64,000 bases of DNA from Allobosea sp. Root381 (lineage in GTDB: Bacteria; Pseudomonadota; Alphaproteobacteria; Rhizobiales; Beijerinckiaceae). This document shows, one piece after another, positions 1 to 8,515 of this stretch. Each line of letters begins with the position of its first letter. The first letter of the stretch is position 1. The translations under genes were made by a program, and so were the position numbers. The stretch lies in the NCBI RefSeq assembly GCF_001429395.1, contig NZ_LMJT01000042.1, forward strand, positions 18,914 to 82,913, given 5' to 3'. The notes beneath the pieces are model-generated. The model saw only the letters and a program-made list of their open reading frames with translations. It had not been told where the DNA came from and did no database searches.

Positions 1-1113
1 GATGCCGATGCGGTCCGCCAGCGCACCGAGCAGCGCCGCCGCGACGCCGGCCAGCCCGAAGGACAGCCCGTAGAACAGCCCGCCGACCAGCCCGACGCGA
101 TGCGGCACAAGGTCGATCGCGTAGATCAGGATCGCCGAGAACGCACTCGCCATCACGAAGCTGATGATAACGCTCAGCACGCCGGTCCAGAACAGATCGG
201 CATGGGGCAGCATCAGCGCGAAGGGCAGCGAGCCGACGATCGACAGCCAGATCACCCGGTCGCGGCCGATCCTGTCGCCGACCATGCCGCCGATGATGAC
301 GCCGAAGGTGCTGACCAGCAGATAGAGAAACAGCATGATCTGCGAGAGCTGCACCGAGACCTCGAAGCGCGTGATCAGGTAGAAGGTGTAGTAGGAGGTG
401 AAGGCGGCAGTGTAGCCGTTCTTCGAGATCAGCAGCAGGATCAGGATCGTCATCGCGAAGAGCACGCGCCCGCGCGAAAGCCCGTGCGCCGCCGTCTCGT
501 CGCCATGCCCCTTCGCCTGGCTGCGCCGGAAGGCGCTGTAGCGCGACGCGGTCCAGGCCATCAGCGTCATCGCGACCAGCACGACGATCGAGAACCAGGC
601 CAGGCTCGCCTGCCCCCTGGGCACCACGACCATGGCTGCGAGCAGCGGACCGACGGCATAGCCGGCATGGCCGCCGACCTGGAACAGTCCCTGGGCCAGC
701 CCCTGCCGGCCAGCCGCGGCATGCCGCGCCATTCGCGTTGCCTCGGGGTGGAACACGGCCGAGCCCAGCCCGACCAGTGCCGCCCCCACCAGCACGATGC
801 CGTAGCTCGCCGCAAAGGACAGCGTCAGCAGCCCGGCCAGCGTCGCCCCCATGCCGGCGACCATCGCATAAGGCCAGGGCCGCCTGTCGGTGAGATAACC
901 GAGCAGCGGCTGCAGCAGCGACGACGTGACCTGGAAGGCGAGCGTGATCAACCCGATCTGGACGAAATCGAGCTGGTAGCGCTCCTTGATCAACGGATAG
1001 AGCGCCGGGATCATCGACTGAAGCAGGTCGTTCAGCAGATGCGCGACGCTGAGCGCGACGAGGATCGGGATCAGGGGGCGGCGCTCGGCCGCCGGCAGGG
1101 AGAGCGTGGTCAT
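1..1113 (-). CDS. fsr: Fosmidomycin resistance (Fsr)-type MFS efflux transporter, 3' end outside window
   Basis: This is an inner-membrane major facilitator protein of the Fsr type, which exports small drugs such as fosmidomycin by proton antiport. All 371 visible codons are open, and the gene runs off the left edge before a stop, so the C-terminus is missing. The N-terminal stretch SVAHLLNDLLQSMIPALYP (residues 22-40) is the Fsr signature, followed by a loop GYLTDRRPW (72-80) resembling MFS motif A. At least ten hydrophobic segments are visible. The ATG start is followed at once by a polar N-terminus. It is tail-to-head with the TIGR02302 gene and separated from it by a repeat-bearing gap, so it is probably its own unit. 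The family call is firm; the substrate is inferred. Confidence 0.85.
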   Translation of the reverse strand, partial: MTTLSLPAAERRPLIPILVALSVAHLLNDLLQSMIPALYPLIKERYQLDFVQIGLITLAFQVTSSLLQPLLGYLTDRRPWPYAMVAGMGATLAGLLTLSFAASYGIVLVGAALVGLGSAVFHPEATRMARHAAAGRQGLAQGLFQVGGHAGYAVGPLLAAMVVVPRGQASLAWFSIVVLVAMTLMAWTASRYSAFRRSQAKGHGDETAAHGLSRGRVLFAMTILILLLISKNGYTAAFTSYYTFYLITRFEVSVQLSQIMLFLYLLVSTFGVIIGGMVGDRIGRDRVIWLSIVGSLPFALMLPHADLFWTGVLSVIISFVMASAFSAILIYAIDLVPHRVGLVGGLFYGLSFGLAGVAAALLGALADRIGI

Positions 1114-1238
1114 GCCTGACGCTTGGTCCTTCGGCCGATTACGGTCAATGCCCCCATACGGCGTGCAGGTCATGGCATCCATGGCGTGGGAGCCGTGCTG
1201 CGATGCGGCAATGGCGCCGTGTTCGCTCCGAACCGCGC

Positions 1239-1280
1239 CGTCATCCCGGACACGCTGCGAAGCAGCGCCGATCCGGGGTC
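1239..1280. repeat. Intergenic repeat fragment beginning CGTCATCCCGGA
   Basis: This lies in the 355-base gap between the fsr-type gene and the TIGR02302 gene. It begins CGTCATCCCGGACACGCTGC and ends ATCCGGGGTC, a form I recall as dispersed in Hyphomicrobiales genomes. No gene is convincing in this gap. Confidence 0.5.
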
Positions 1281-1416
1281 CAACGCAGCGACTGATCCTC
1301 GTGCTGGCGGGCTATGCCGAGCCGAGTTCGCTGCCGGCTCCTTCCTGCGTGCTGATCGTGGCCGGGGCGCTGGTGGCGAGTGGGCGCCACGGCGCATAGC
1401 GCAAGACGCCGAGAAC

Positions 1417-1437
1417 CCCTCTCCTATAGGGAGAGGG
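1417..1437. repeat. Short perfect palindrome CCCTCTCC-TATAG-GGAGAGGG
   Basis: Two 8-base arms around a TATAG centre sit 31 bases past the stop codon of the TIGR02302 gene, which reads leftward. It could form a hairpin downstream of that gene, but there is no T run, so it is more likely a dispersed repeat than an intrinsic terminator. Confidence 0.45.
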
Positions 1438-1468
1438 CTCCCCACGCGTCGGGAAATGACGCCGCCGC

Positions 1469-4204
1469 TCAGTTTTGCCTGAGCAGGCGCTCCAGATAAT
1501 CCAGTTCCTCCATCGGCCGCGACGGATCGCCGAGCCGGCGGCGCAGCTCTTCCAGGATGCGGCGGGCCCGCTGCGTCGCGCTCTCGTCGGCGCCCGGCAC
1601 GCGCACGCGGCCATCGGCCCAGTCGCGCTGGCGCTGCGGCCGCCCGAGCGGGTCCTCACGGCCGCGCTGCTGCGCAGAGGGGCGCCCGGCCGGCTGGCCG
1701 TCGGGCTCGCCATAGGCGTTGTCGCCCGGCTCGCCGCCCTCGCCGGGCTGACCCTGCATCTGCTGGGCAAGGTTCTGGCCGCCCTTGCGCAGCGCCTCCA
1801 GCGCCCGCCCCTGTGCATCGAGCGCACCTTCGCCCTGGCCCTGGCCGAGCTGTTCGCCGGCCTCGCCCATCGCATCCTCGGCCTCGCCGAGCTCGCCCTG
1901 CTGGGGCGCGCCCATGCCGCGCATCCGCCGCTGCAGGTCCTGCAGCCGCTCGCGCAGCTGCTGCTGGCGCTGGGCCAGGCTCTGGCCGCCCTGGCCATTC
2001 TGGCCCATCTGGCCTTCGCCCTCCTCGCCCTCTTCCCCCTCGCCCTGCTCGCCGGGTTGCTGCCCCGGCTGCTGGCTGCGCTGGCCCTGCTGACGCTGAC
2101 CCTGCTGGCCGGGGCGCGCCTGCTGCTGGCCGGGCCGGCGGCCCTGCTGGGCGCGGTTCTGGCGGCGCTGCTCCTGCTGGAAGGTCTCGTCCCGCAAATC
2201 CTGCTGCTCGCGCGTCATCCGGTCGAGATCGCCGAGCGCCTGGTTCATCTCGCGCTGGCGCGGGTCCTGCTGGCCCGGGCGAGCCATCTGCAGGTTGTTG
2301 AGCATCTGGTTGAGCTCTTCCATCAGCCGCTGCGCCTCGGCCATGTCGCCGCGCTTCGACAGCTCCTCGATGCGGTTGAGCATGTTCTGCAGGTCTCGCG
2401 GCGTCACCGTCTTGAAGTTTTCCGGGAGCTGCGACATCTGGTTGGGATCAGCATTCTGCTGCTGCCGCTGCATCTGCTCGGCGAGCTGGCGCATGAACTG
2501 GTCCATCGCCCGGCGCATTTCCTCGGTGAGCTTCTTGATCTCCTCCTCGGAGGCGCCGCGCTCGAGCGCCTGCTGCAGGTTCTCCTGCGCGGCCCTTAGC
2601 GCCCGCTCTGCATCCGACAGGTCGCCATCCTCGAGCTGGAGCGCCAGCGCCCACATAAGATCGGCGACCTCGCGCAGCTGATCGTCGCTCGAACTCTTGC
2701 GCAGTCGCTCCGTGACCATGCGCATGCCGAGATAGACGCCGGTCTCCTTCATGAAGAGATCGGGCTCGATCAGCAGCGAATCCATCGCGAGCTGGACTTT
2801 GCGGCGGTCGTCGACATCCATCACGAGCTTGCGGCGCTGCTCGACCAACGCCTTGGGCAGCGGCTTGGCGAAGGTCCGCTGCGGCAGCACGACCTCGACC
2901 GGCTCGCTGCGCCCCTCCTGCCCGGCCTCGTCGCGCGCCACCAGCGTCATCCTGACCTTGGCGCCGGCCCAGGGATGGGCCGAGAAATCTACGGTGCTCT
3001 TCATCTCTTCCTCGCCCGAGGGCGAGGACGGCACGCTGAGCGCCTGCTTCGGCGCCTCGACCAGCGAGCGCCCGGTCGAAGGCGGGCCGCTGCGCTCCAC
3101 CGTCGCCTCGACCGAGGCGACGCCATAATCGTCGGTGACGCGATAGGTCAGCGAGAGCCCGCCGCTCTGCGCGCCCGTGACCGGCTTGGGCGGCTCGACG
3201 AAGCCGATCGCCGGCGGCTGGTCGGCGACGGCGGTGATCGACAGCGTCGTTCCCGGCGCGCCGCTCCCGGTCAGCCTGATCGTGCCGTTACCCGCCACGG
3301 TAAAGCGCTTCTCGACGACGGCCTGCGCCTCGCCGACAGCCGGCTTGGCCGCCGTAGGAGAGGCCTTGCCGCCCTGAGTCTGATCGCCAGCAGCCTTGTC
3401 GCCCGGAGCCTTGGCGTCGGGAAGAGGCAGGGCGTCGAGCCGGCCGGTGGTCGCGACATCCATCGCGGTCTTGCCGGCGATGCGCACCACGATGGTCGAT
3501 TTCTCAGGCGCGTTGATCTGCGGGCTCGCGAGCTTCGCGAAATCGATCAGCATCGGCGGCAGCCGCGTATAGGCGGGCGGATCGATCCAGGCATCGACGC
3601 GGATCGCGGCCGCCGGCGACGGCGGCCCGCGCCAGTCGAAGGCCGCGCCCAGGCGCGGGATCGCCTCATGGCCGGCGACGAAGAAGGCGGTGACGGCGGC
3701 GAAAAGCGGCACGGCACGCAGCGCGTAGCGGTCCCGCCCGGCCATCCGCGGTTGCGGCGGCGCGACGCGAAGGCCGGCGACCTGCGCGCTCTGGCGCTCG
3801 ACATGAAGCGTCCACAGCGCCTGAGAGACGGGATCCTTCGCGCCGACGGCGAGACTGTCCTCCAGCGCCGAGGCAGGGCGATGCCCGCCCTGAAACGAGC
3901 GGTCGAGCCGCGCCAGCGCATCGCGATGGGTCGGCAGCGCGGTGGTCGCGACCCGCCAGAAGCTCGCGGCGAGGGCAACGAGGAAGAGGGAGACCCCGAG
4001 GGCGCGGCCCTGCCAGGGCAGGTGCGTCCAGAGCCCGAACCAGGAAACGGCGAGGAAGCTGAGCAGCACGGCCGCAGGCAGCCAGAGCCGCGGCCAAAGG
4101 CGCTCCCAGCCCAGCGAGACCCGCGACGCCATGGCAAGGCGGGCGAGCCGCTGCCGCACGCCTTCGACCCGATCCGGCGCCTTGCGGCGCTGCGCCTCAC
4201 TCAT
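1469..4204 (-). CDS. TIGR02302 family (DUF4175) membrane protein with Gln-rich coiled-coil tail
   Basis: This is a 911-residue protein of the alphaproteobacterial TIGR02302/DUF4175 family, whose function is not established. Two hydrophobic segments near the N-terminus (within about residues 40-85) and a third at about 165-185 anchor it in the membrane. A large, probably periplasmic, middle region follows. From about residue 520 it becomes charged and helical (Glu/Gln/Met/Arg-rich, coiled-coil-like), then a long Gln/Gly/Glu-rich low-complexity tract, ending in a conserved-looking basic and acidic tail. I chose the ATG of MSEAQRRK; an in-frame ATG eight codons upstream is possible. It follows lysA on the same strand about 200 bases downstream, an arrangement seen in related genomes, so it may be co-transcribed with argH-lptM-lysA. 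Confidence 0.85.
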   Translation of the reverse strand: MSEAQRRKAPDRVEGVRQRLARLAMASRVSLGWERLWPRLWLPAAVLLSFLAVSWFGLWTHLPWQGRALGVSLFLVALAASFWRVATTALPTHRDALARLDRSFQGGHRPASALEDSLAVGAKDPVSQALWTLHVERQSAQVAGLRVAPPQPRMAGRDRYALRAVPLFAAVTAFFVAGHEAIPRLGAAFDWRGPPSPAAAIRVDAWIDPPAYTRLPPMLIDFAKLASPQINAPEKSTIVVRIAGKTAMDVATTGRLDALPLPDAKAPGDKAAGDQTQGGKASPTAAKPAVGEAQAVVEKRFTVAGNGTIRLTGSGAPGTTLSITAVADQPPAIGFVEPPKPVTGAQSGGLSLTYRVTDDYGVASVEATVERSGPPSTGRSLVEAPKQALSVPSSPSGEEEMKSTVDFSAHPWAGAKVRMTLVARDEAGQEGRSEPVEVVLPQRTFAKPLPKALVEQRRKLVMDVDDRRKVQLAMDSLLIEPDLFMKETGVYLGMRMVTERLRKSSSDDQLREVADLMWALALQLEDGDLSDAERALRAAQENLQQALERGASEEEIKKLTEEMRRAMDQFMRQLAEQMQRQQQNADPNQMSQLPENFKTVTPRDLQNMLNRIEELSKRGDMAEAQRLMEELNQMLNNLQMARPGQQDPRQREMNQALGDLDRMTREQQDLRDETFQQEQRRQNRAQQGRRPGQQQARPGQQGQRQQGQRSQQPGQQPGEQGEGEEGEEGEGQMGQNGQGGQSLAQRQQQLRERLQDLQRRMRGMGAPQQGELGEAEDAMGEAGEQLGQGQGEGALDAQGRALEALRKGGQNLAQQMQGQPGEGGEPGDNAYGEPDGQPAGRPSAQQRGREDPLGRPQRQRDWADGRVRVPGADESATQRARRILEELRRRLGDPSRPMEELDYLERLLRQN

Positions 4205-4357
4205 GCCGTCGCTCCGAGCCGCCCCCAATGCCGCTTGGAATTCTCCGCCTGGACATCTGCCACGATCCGGACGCTAGCACGGGAATGTGGCAAGGCCAGA
4301 GCGAAGGCTACGTGCTTCGGCCCGCTCGACGTTTCGTGAACACGGGCTGCCGATGGC

Positions 4358-4408
4358 GGAGCATGACGTGCTCCGAAAACCGGTTCCCACTTCTCGGCGT
4401 CAAGCTCA
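4358..4408. repeat. Dispersed imperfect palindrome (GAGCATGACG ... CGTCAAGCTC)
   Basis: The 51-base element has a core GAAAACCGGTTCCCACTTCT and inverted ends. I recall near-identical copies as common between genes of Hyphomicrobiales. Its right end supplies the TGA stop codon of lysA, so the repeat abuts and slightly overlaps the coding region. Confidence 0.55.
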
Positions 4409-5695
4409 GGCCAGCCAGGGCGGTGCACGATCCGTGCCGAGCAGCTCCTCGAAGCTCTGGCGCGGCCGCGTGACCGCATATTCGCCGCCCTTCACCAGCA
4501 CCTCCGCCACCAGCAGGCGCTGGTTGTAGGTCGAGGACATGCTGGCGCCATAGGCGCCTGCGGTCATGAAGGCGATCAGGTCGTCCGGCTTCAGCGCCGG
4601 CAGGCGCCGCCCGGTGGTGAAGGTATCGCCCGATTCGCAGATCGGCCCGACCACGTCATAGGCGACCTCGCTCGCGCCCTGCGCGGGCTCCGAAACCGGC
4701 CAGATCTCGTGATAGGCCTCGTACATCGCCGGCCGCATCAGGTCGTTCATCGCCGCGTCGACGACGAGGAACTGCTTGGTCGGGCGCGGATTGAGATGCA
4801 GCACCCGCGTCAGCAGGATGCCGGCATTGCCGACGATCAGCCGCCCGGGCTCGAAGCCGAGCTCGACGTCGAGCCCCTTGGTGATCCGGCCGACCATCGC
4901 CGCATAGGCCTCGATCAGCTCCGGTCCCTGGTCGAAATCCTTCGGCACCTCATAGGGGATGCCGAGGCCGCCGCCGAGATCGAGACGATCGACGCGATGG
5001 CCTTCACCGCGCAGGCTGCCGACCAGCGCCGCCATCTTGGAATAGGCCGCTTCGAACGAGCCGGTCTCGCGAATCTGGCTGCCGATATGCAGCGCAAGCC
5101 CCATCATCCTGACGCCGGGCATATTGGCGGCGCGACTATAGAGCCGGCCGACCTCATCGAAGGAGACGCCGAACTTGTTCTCGGACGAGCCCGTGGTGAT
5201 CTTGGCGTGGCCGCCCGCCCCGATGTCGGGATTGACGCGGAAGACCGCCTCCTGGCGCTTGCCGAGCGACGCCGCGACCTTCGAGAGCAGGTCGAGCTCG
5301 CTCTCTGTTTCGACATTGACCTGATAGATCCCGGCCTCGACCGCGAAACGCAGCTCGGCTTCGCTCTTGCCTACGCCCGAGAAGACGATGCGCTCCGGCG
5401 GGAAGCCGGCGGCGAGCGCTTTGCGCACCTCGCCCTCCGACACCGTGTCGGCCCCGGCGCCCAGCGCGGCCAGCGTCTTCAGCACGCCGAGATTGCCGTT
5501 GGCCTTCATCGCATAGAAGACATGGGCCTTGCCGGCGGGAGCGGCAGACTTCATCGCCTGCTCATAGAGGCGGTAATGGCGCTCGATCGTCGCCGAGGAA
5601 TAGACATAGACCGGCGTGCCGACCTCGGCCGCGACCCGGCGCAGGTCGACCTCCTCGGCGAAGAGGGTGCCGTCGCGATAGCTGAAATGATGCAT
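4406..5695 (-). CDS. lysA: Diaminopimelate decarboxylase
   Basis: This PLP enzyme removes CO2 from meso-diaminopimelate to give L-lysine, the last step of the cytosolic lysine pathway. The 429-residue length is normal. The PLP lysine is Lys64 in FYAMKANGN. The phosphate and substrate motifs LHIGSQI, GGGLGIPY and CESGDTF are present, as is the C-terminal GAYGASMSSTYN, which completes the active site of the partner subunit in this dimeric family. The ATG is the only sensible start. The gene follows lptM in the argH-lptM-lysA order; the 204-base gap to lptM holds a repeat, so co-transcription is likely but not certain. Confidence 0.96.
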   Translation of the reverse strand: MHHFSYRDGTLFAEEVDLRRVAAEVGTPVYVYSSATIERHYRLYEQAMKSAAPAGKAHVFYAMKANGNLGVLKTLAALGAGADTVSEGEVRKALAAGFPPERIVFSGVGKSEAELRFAVEAGIYQVNVETESELDLLSKVAASLGKRQEAVFRVNPDIGAGGHAKITTGSSENKFGVSFDEVGRLYSRAANMPGVRMMGLALHIGSQIRETGSFEAAYSKMAALVGSLRGEGHRVDRLDLGGGLGIPYEVPKDFDQGPELIEAYAAMVGRITKGLDVELGFEPGRLIVGNAGILLTRVLHLNPRPTKQFLVVDAAMNDLMRPAMYEAYHEIWPVSEPAQGASEVAYDVVGPICESGDTFTTGRRLPALKPDDLIAFMTAGAYGASMSSTYNQRLLVAEVLVKGGEYAVTRPRQSFEELLGTDRAPPWLA

Positions 5696-5770
5696 CGGTG
5701 CTCGCCGTTAGCTCGAGAAGTGCAGTGCCACAGCCTCGCCCTCCAGGGTTCCGGCCGATATATTCGAGTT

Positions 5771-5882
5771 CTCATCCCGAGGAGCCGCGCCAGCAACGTC
5801 TCGAAGGATGCTTCAGGAGGGTTCGAAACCATCTGGAGCATGCTTCGGACGCAAGGCTTCGGCTTGCTCCTCAGGGCGAGGG
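5771..5882. repeat. Intergenic repeat, CTCATCCCGAGGAG ... CTCCTCAGGGCGAGG
   Basis: Inverted ends (TCATCCCGAGGAG against CTCCTCAGGGCGA) flank GTCTCGAAGGATGC-type sequence, a pattern I recall as highly repeated in rhizobial and Bosea-like genomes. It fills most of the space between lptM and lysA and could fold into a long hairpin in the operon transcript. Confidence 0.5.
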
Positions 5883-5899
5883 CTCGTTCGTAACGAAAC

Positions 5900-6193
5900 T
5901 CAGAGAATCGCGTCCAGCACGAACGGCTTGTCAGGTACGGTGACCTGCGCTCCGGCCTTCGGCGGCCGCGCCAGGATCGAGCCCTGGGTCATCGCTGTCG
6001 CATCATTCTCGACCCCGCCGATCTGCGAATCGGGCAGGTTGATCGCGTTGGCGGCATTCGGCGGCGCTTCGAGAGGGCCCTTGCGGCCACAGGCCCCGAG
6101 CGCGACGGCGAGCAAGCCGGCGACCAGGACGGCGCGGCCGATTTTCAGGCGGGAGTGCAGCACGAAAGCGAACCCTTGGGCCAAAGCAAACAT
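5900..6193 (-). CDS. lptM: LptM-like small lipoprotein (LPS translocon maturation chaperone family)
   Basis: This is a 97-residue lipoprotein of the LptM/YifL type. In Escherichia coli the family assists assembly of the LptDE lipopolysaccharide translocon in the outer membrane; that role is transferred here by family only. A hydrophobic stretch VLVAGLLAVALGAC ends in the lipobox, and the acylated Cys is followed by GRKGPLEAPP, the family hallmark. I chose the ATG giving MFALAQGF, although a GTG nine codons later would give a more standard signal peptide. A longer frame upstream has no signal-peptide character. It lies between argH and lysA, its usual neighbours. Confidence 0.8.
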   Translation of the reverse strand: MFALAQGFAFVLHSRLKIGRAVLVAGLLAVALGACGRKGPLEAPPNAANAINLPDSQIGGVENDATAMTQGSILARPPKAGAQVTVPDKPFVLDAIL

Positions 6194-6286
6194 TGGGCGA
6201 AACGTGGCGGAGACTGTAGCGAAGGAAGGCGGCGGAGGCGAGGCTTGAAGGGCCTGCCTCATCATTCTGAGGATGCGAGCCCTTCT

Positions 6287-6378
6287 CGTCATGGTCGGGC
6301 TTGTACCGACCATCCACGTCTTCCTCTGACGAGGGCAGTGTTCAAGACGTGGATGCTCGCCACAAGGGCGAGCATTGC
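6287..6378. repeat. Intergenic repeat, CGTCATGGTCGGG ... AAGGGCGAGCATTGCG
   Basis: The element reads CGTCATGGTCGGGCTTGTAC, then ACCATCCACGTCTT, and mirrors this with AAGACGTGGATGCTCGCC, giving a long imperfect inverted repeat just downstream of argH. I recall close copies in many Bosea-type genomes. It may act as a processing hairpin between argH and lptM. Confidence 0.55.
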
Positions 6379-6385
6379 GGCAGGA

Positions 6386-7777
6386 TCAGCCGCGCTCCTT
6401 CGCGAGCTTCTTCAGCCAGCGCGCCGCCTGCCGACGGACATTGGCCGGCGCGGTGCCGCCATAGCTGACGCGGCTCTTCACCGACTGCTCGACGCCGAGC
6501 ACGGCGAAGACGGCTTCGGTGATCTTCGGCTCGACTTCCTGCATCTCGGCTAGCGAGAGCTTCTCCAGCCCGACCTTCTTCTCGGAGGCGATGCCGACGA
6601 GCCGGCCGGTGACGTGGTGTGCGTCGCGGAACGGCATCTTCAGCACCCGCACCAGCCAGTCGGCGAGATCGGTCGCGGTAGCGTAGCCGAGGCCGGCGGC
6701 CTTCTTCATCACCTTGAGGTCGGGCTGCATGTCGCGGACCATGCCGGTGGTGGCGGCGAGGCAAAGCGACAGCGTCTGCAGGCCGTCGAAGGTGCCTTCC
6801 TTGTCCTCCTGCATGTCCTTGGAATAGGTCAGAGGCAGGCCCTTCATCATCGTCAGCATCTGCTGCAGCGTGCCGAAAACGCGCCCCGCCTTGCCGCGCA
6901 CCAGCTCGGCGGCATCGGGGTTGCGCTTCTGCGGCATGATCGAGGATCCCGTCGAGAAGGCGTCGGAGAGGCGCACGAAGCCGAATTGCGGCGTCGCCCA
7001 GAGCACGATCTCCTCGGCGAAGCGCGAGAGGTGCATCGCGCAGATCGAGGCCGCGGCCAGCGTCTCCAGCACGAAGTCGCGATCCGAGACCGAATCGAGC
7101 GAATTCGCCGTCGGCCGGTCGAAGCCGAGCGCCTTCGCCGTCATCTCGCGGTCGATCGGGAAGGAGGTGCCGGCGAGCGCGGCCGCGCCGAGCGGGCTCT
7201 CGTTCAGTCGGGCGCGGGCGTCGCGGATGCGGCCGCGGTCGCGGCCGAGCATCTCGACATAGGCCAGGAGATGATGGCCGAAGGTCACGGGCTGGGCCGA
7301 CTGCAGATGCGTGAAGCCCGGCATCACGGCCCCGGCATGGGCCTGCGCCTTCTCGGCAAGCGCGAGCTGGAGCTCGGCCATCTGCGCGTCGAGCTGGTCG
7401 AGCGTGTCGCGCACCCACAGCTTCATGTCGGTCGCGACCTGGTCGTTGCGCGAGCGGCCGGTGTGCAGGCGCCCGGCGGCGGCGCCGATCCGGTCCTTCA
7501 GGCTGCTCTCGACATTCATGTGGACGTCCTCGAGCGCACGCGAGAACGTGAAGGTGCCGGCCTCGATATCGGCCTCGACCTGCTTGAGCCCGGCGCTGAT
7601 CGCGGCAACATCGTCCCTGGTCAGGATGCCGGTCTCGCCCAGCATCGTTGCATGGGCAAGCGAGCCGCGGATGTCCTGGCGCCACAGGCGCTGGTCGAAA
7701 TCGATGGAGGCGTTGATCTCCTCCATGATGGCGTCGGGACCCGCGGCGAAACGTCCACCCCACATACGATTGCTCAC
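6386..7777 (-). CDS. argH: Argininosuccinate lyase
   Basis: This cytosolic enzyme cleaves argininosuccinate to arginine and fumarate, the last step of arginine synthesis. The fumarase/aspartase superfamily signature GSSIMPQKRNP (residues 277-287) carries the catalytic serine loop, and TGRSRNDQVATD and GFTHLQSAQP are the other conserved blocks. I start it at GTG, preceded by AGGAAAG seven bases upstream, giving MSNRMWGGRF and 463 residues. A longer reading frame would run into the start of tlpA. The argH and tlpA start codons are then only 29 bases apart on opposite strands, leaving little room for two conventional promoters. Confidence 0.96.
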   Translation of the reverse strand: MSNRMWGGRFAAGPDAIMEEINASIDFDQRLWRQDIRGSLAHATMLGETGILTRDDVAAISAGLKQVEADIEAGTFTFSRALEDVHMNVESSLKDRIGAAAGRLHTGRSRNDQVATDMKLWVRDTLDQLDAQMAELQLALAEKAQAHAGAVMPGFTHLQSAQPVTFGHHLLAYVEMLGRDRGRIRDARARLNESPLGAAALAGTSFPIDREMTAKALGFDRPTANSLDSVSDRDFVLETLAAASICAMHLSRFAEEIVLWATPQFGFVRLSDAFSTGSSIMPQKRNPDAAELVRGKAGRVFGTLQQMLTMMKGLPLTYSKDMQEDKEGTFDGLQTLSLCLAATTGMVRDMQPDLKVMKKAAGLGYATATDLADWLVRVLKMPFRDAHHVTGRLVGIASEKKVGLEKLSLAEMQEVEPKITEAVFAVLGVEQSVKSRVSYGGTAPANVRRQAARWLKKLAKERG

Positions 7778-7806
7778 GACGGTCTTTCCTGCTTCTAGGA
7801 CGTACG

Positions 7807-8436
7807 ATGACGTCACGAACGAAAATCCTGGCCGCTGTCGGAGCGCTGGCGCTTGTCGCGCTCGGCGGCGGTGCGGCCTTCTACTCCGTAGCGGGCGATG
7901 CCGGCAATTCCGCTTCTTGCAGTGCGGCCAAGGCGGTCGCGAAGCGGATGGCGCCGCTGGCCCGCGGCGAGGTCGCGGCCGTCCAGGTCAACGCCACGCC
8001 CATGCCTACGCCGGACCTCGCCTTCGACGGGCCGGACGGCGCGCCGACCACGCTCTCCGCCTTCAAGGGCCGCACGCTGCTCGTCAATCTCTGGGCGACC
8101 TGGTGCCCGCCCTGCCTGAAGGAGATGCCGTCGCTCGACGCGCTGCAGGCCGGGCTCGGCGGCGCCGATTTCCAGGTCGTCGCGATCAACATCGACACCC
8201 GCAACCTCGACAAGCCGAAGGCCTGGCTCGCCGATCGCAAGATCACAGCCCTGCCCTATTATGCCGATCCGCAAGCCAAGGTATTCCAGGACCTGCGCGC
8301 CGCCCGCAAGGTCGAGGGCATGCCGGTCAGCCTGATCGTCGATGCCGAGGGTTGCGAACTCGCCATCCTGCAGGGTCCGGCCGACTGGGCGAGCGCCGAC
8401 GCCAAGGCGCTGATCGGCGCGGCGCTGAAGCGATAG
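7807..8436 (+). CDS. tlpA: TlpA-family thiol:disulfide oxidoreductase
   Basis: This 209-residue membrane-anchored thioredoxin-like protein acts in the periplasm, where TlpA reduces partners of cytochrome oxidase assembly in rhizobia. A single hydrophobic segment (residues about 7-27) is an uncleaved anchor. The thioredoxin fold carries the active site WCPPC with Cys100 and Cys103, and GMPVSL is the cis-proline loop. Two further cysteines (Cys38, and one in AEGCEL) could form the structural disulfide known from rhizobial TlpA. The ATG is preceded by TAGGAC. Divergence from argH with a very short gap is a common alphaproteobacterial arrangement. Confidence 0.9.
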   Translation: MTSRTKILAAVGALALVALGGGAAFYSVAGDAGNSASCSAAKAVAKRMAPLARGEVAAVQVNATPMPTPDLAFDGPDGAPTTLSAFKGRTLLVNLWATWCPPCLKEMPSLDALQAGLGGADFQVVAINIDTRNLDKPKAWLADRKITALPYYADPQAKVFQDLRAARKVEGMPVSLIVDAEGCELAILQGPADWASADAKALIGAALKR

Positions 8437-8462
8437 CGCCAAAATCCCGCCGGCCCCGCGCC

Positions 8463-8501
8463 GTCACTCCGGGGCGCCCGCAGGGCGAGCCCCGGAATGA
8501 C
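8463..8501. terminator. Inverted repeat between convergent genes, probable bidirectional terminator and repeat
   Basis: GTCACTCCGGGGC pairs with GCCCCGGAATGAC (one mismatch) around a short loop, midway between the stops of tlpA and the amidohydrolase gene. The GTCA/TGAC ends are shared with other intergenic repeats in this window. There is no T run on either side. Confidence 0.5.
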
Positions 8502-8515
8502 ACGCCGTTATCCAG

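Noticed and set aside
100..1119. Plus-strand His/Arg/Asp-rich frame
   Set aside because: It is antisense to the fsr-type transporter, whose membrane segments and signature are convincing.
1700..2300. Tandem-repeat-like Gln/Gly stretch as a mobile or satellite element
   Set aside because: It is coding low complexity in the TIGR02302 protein.
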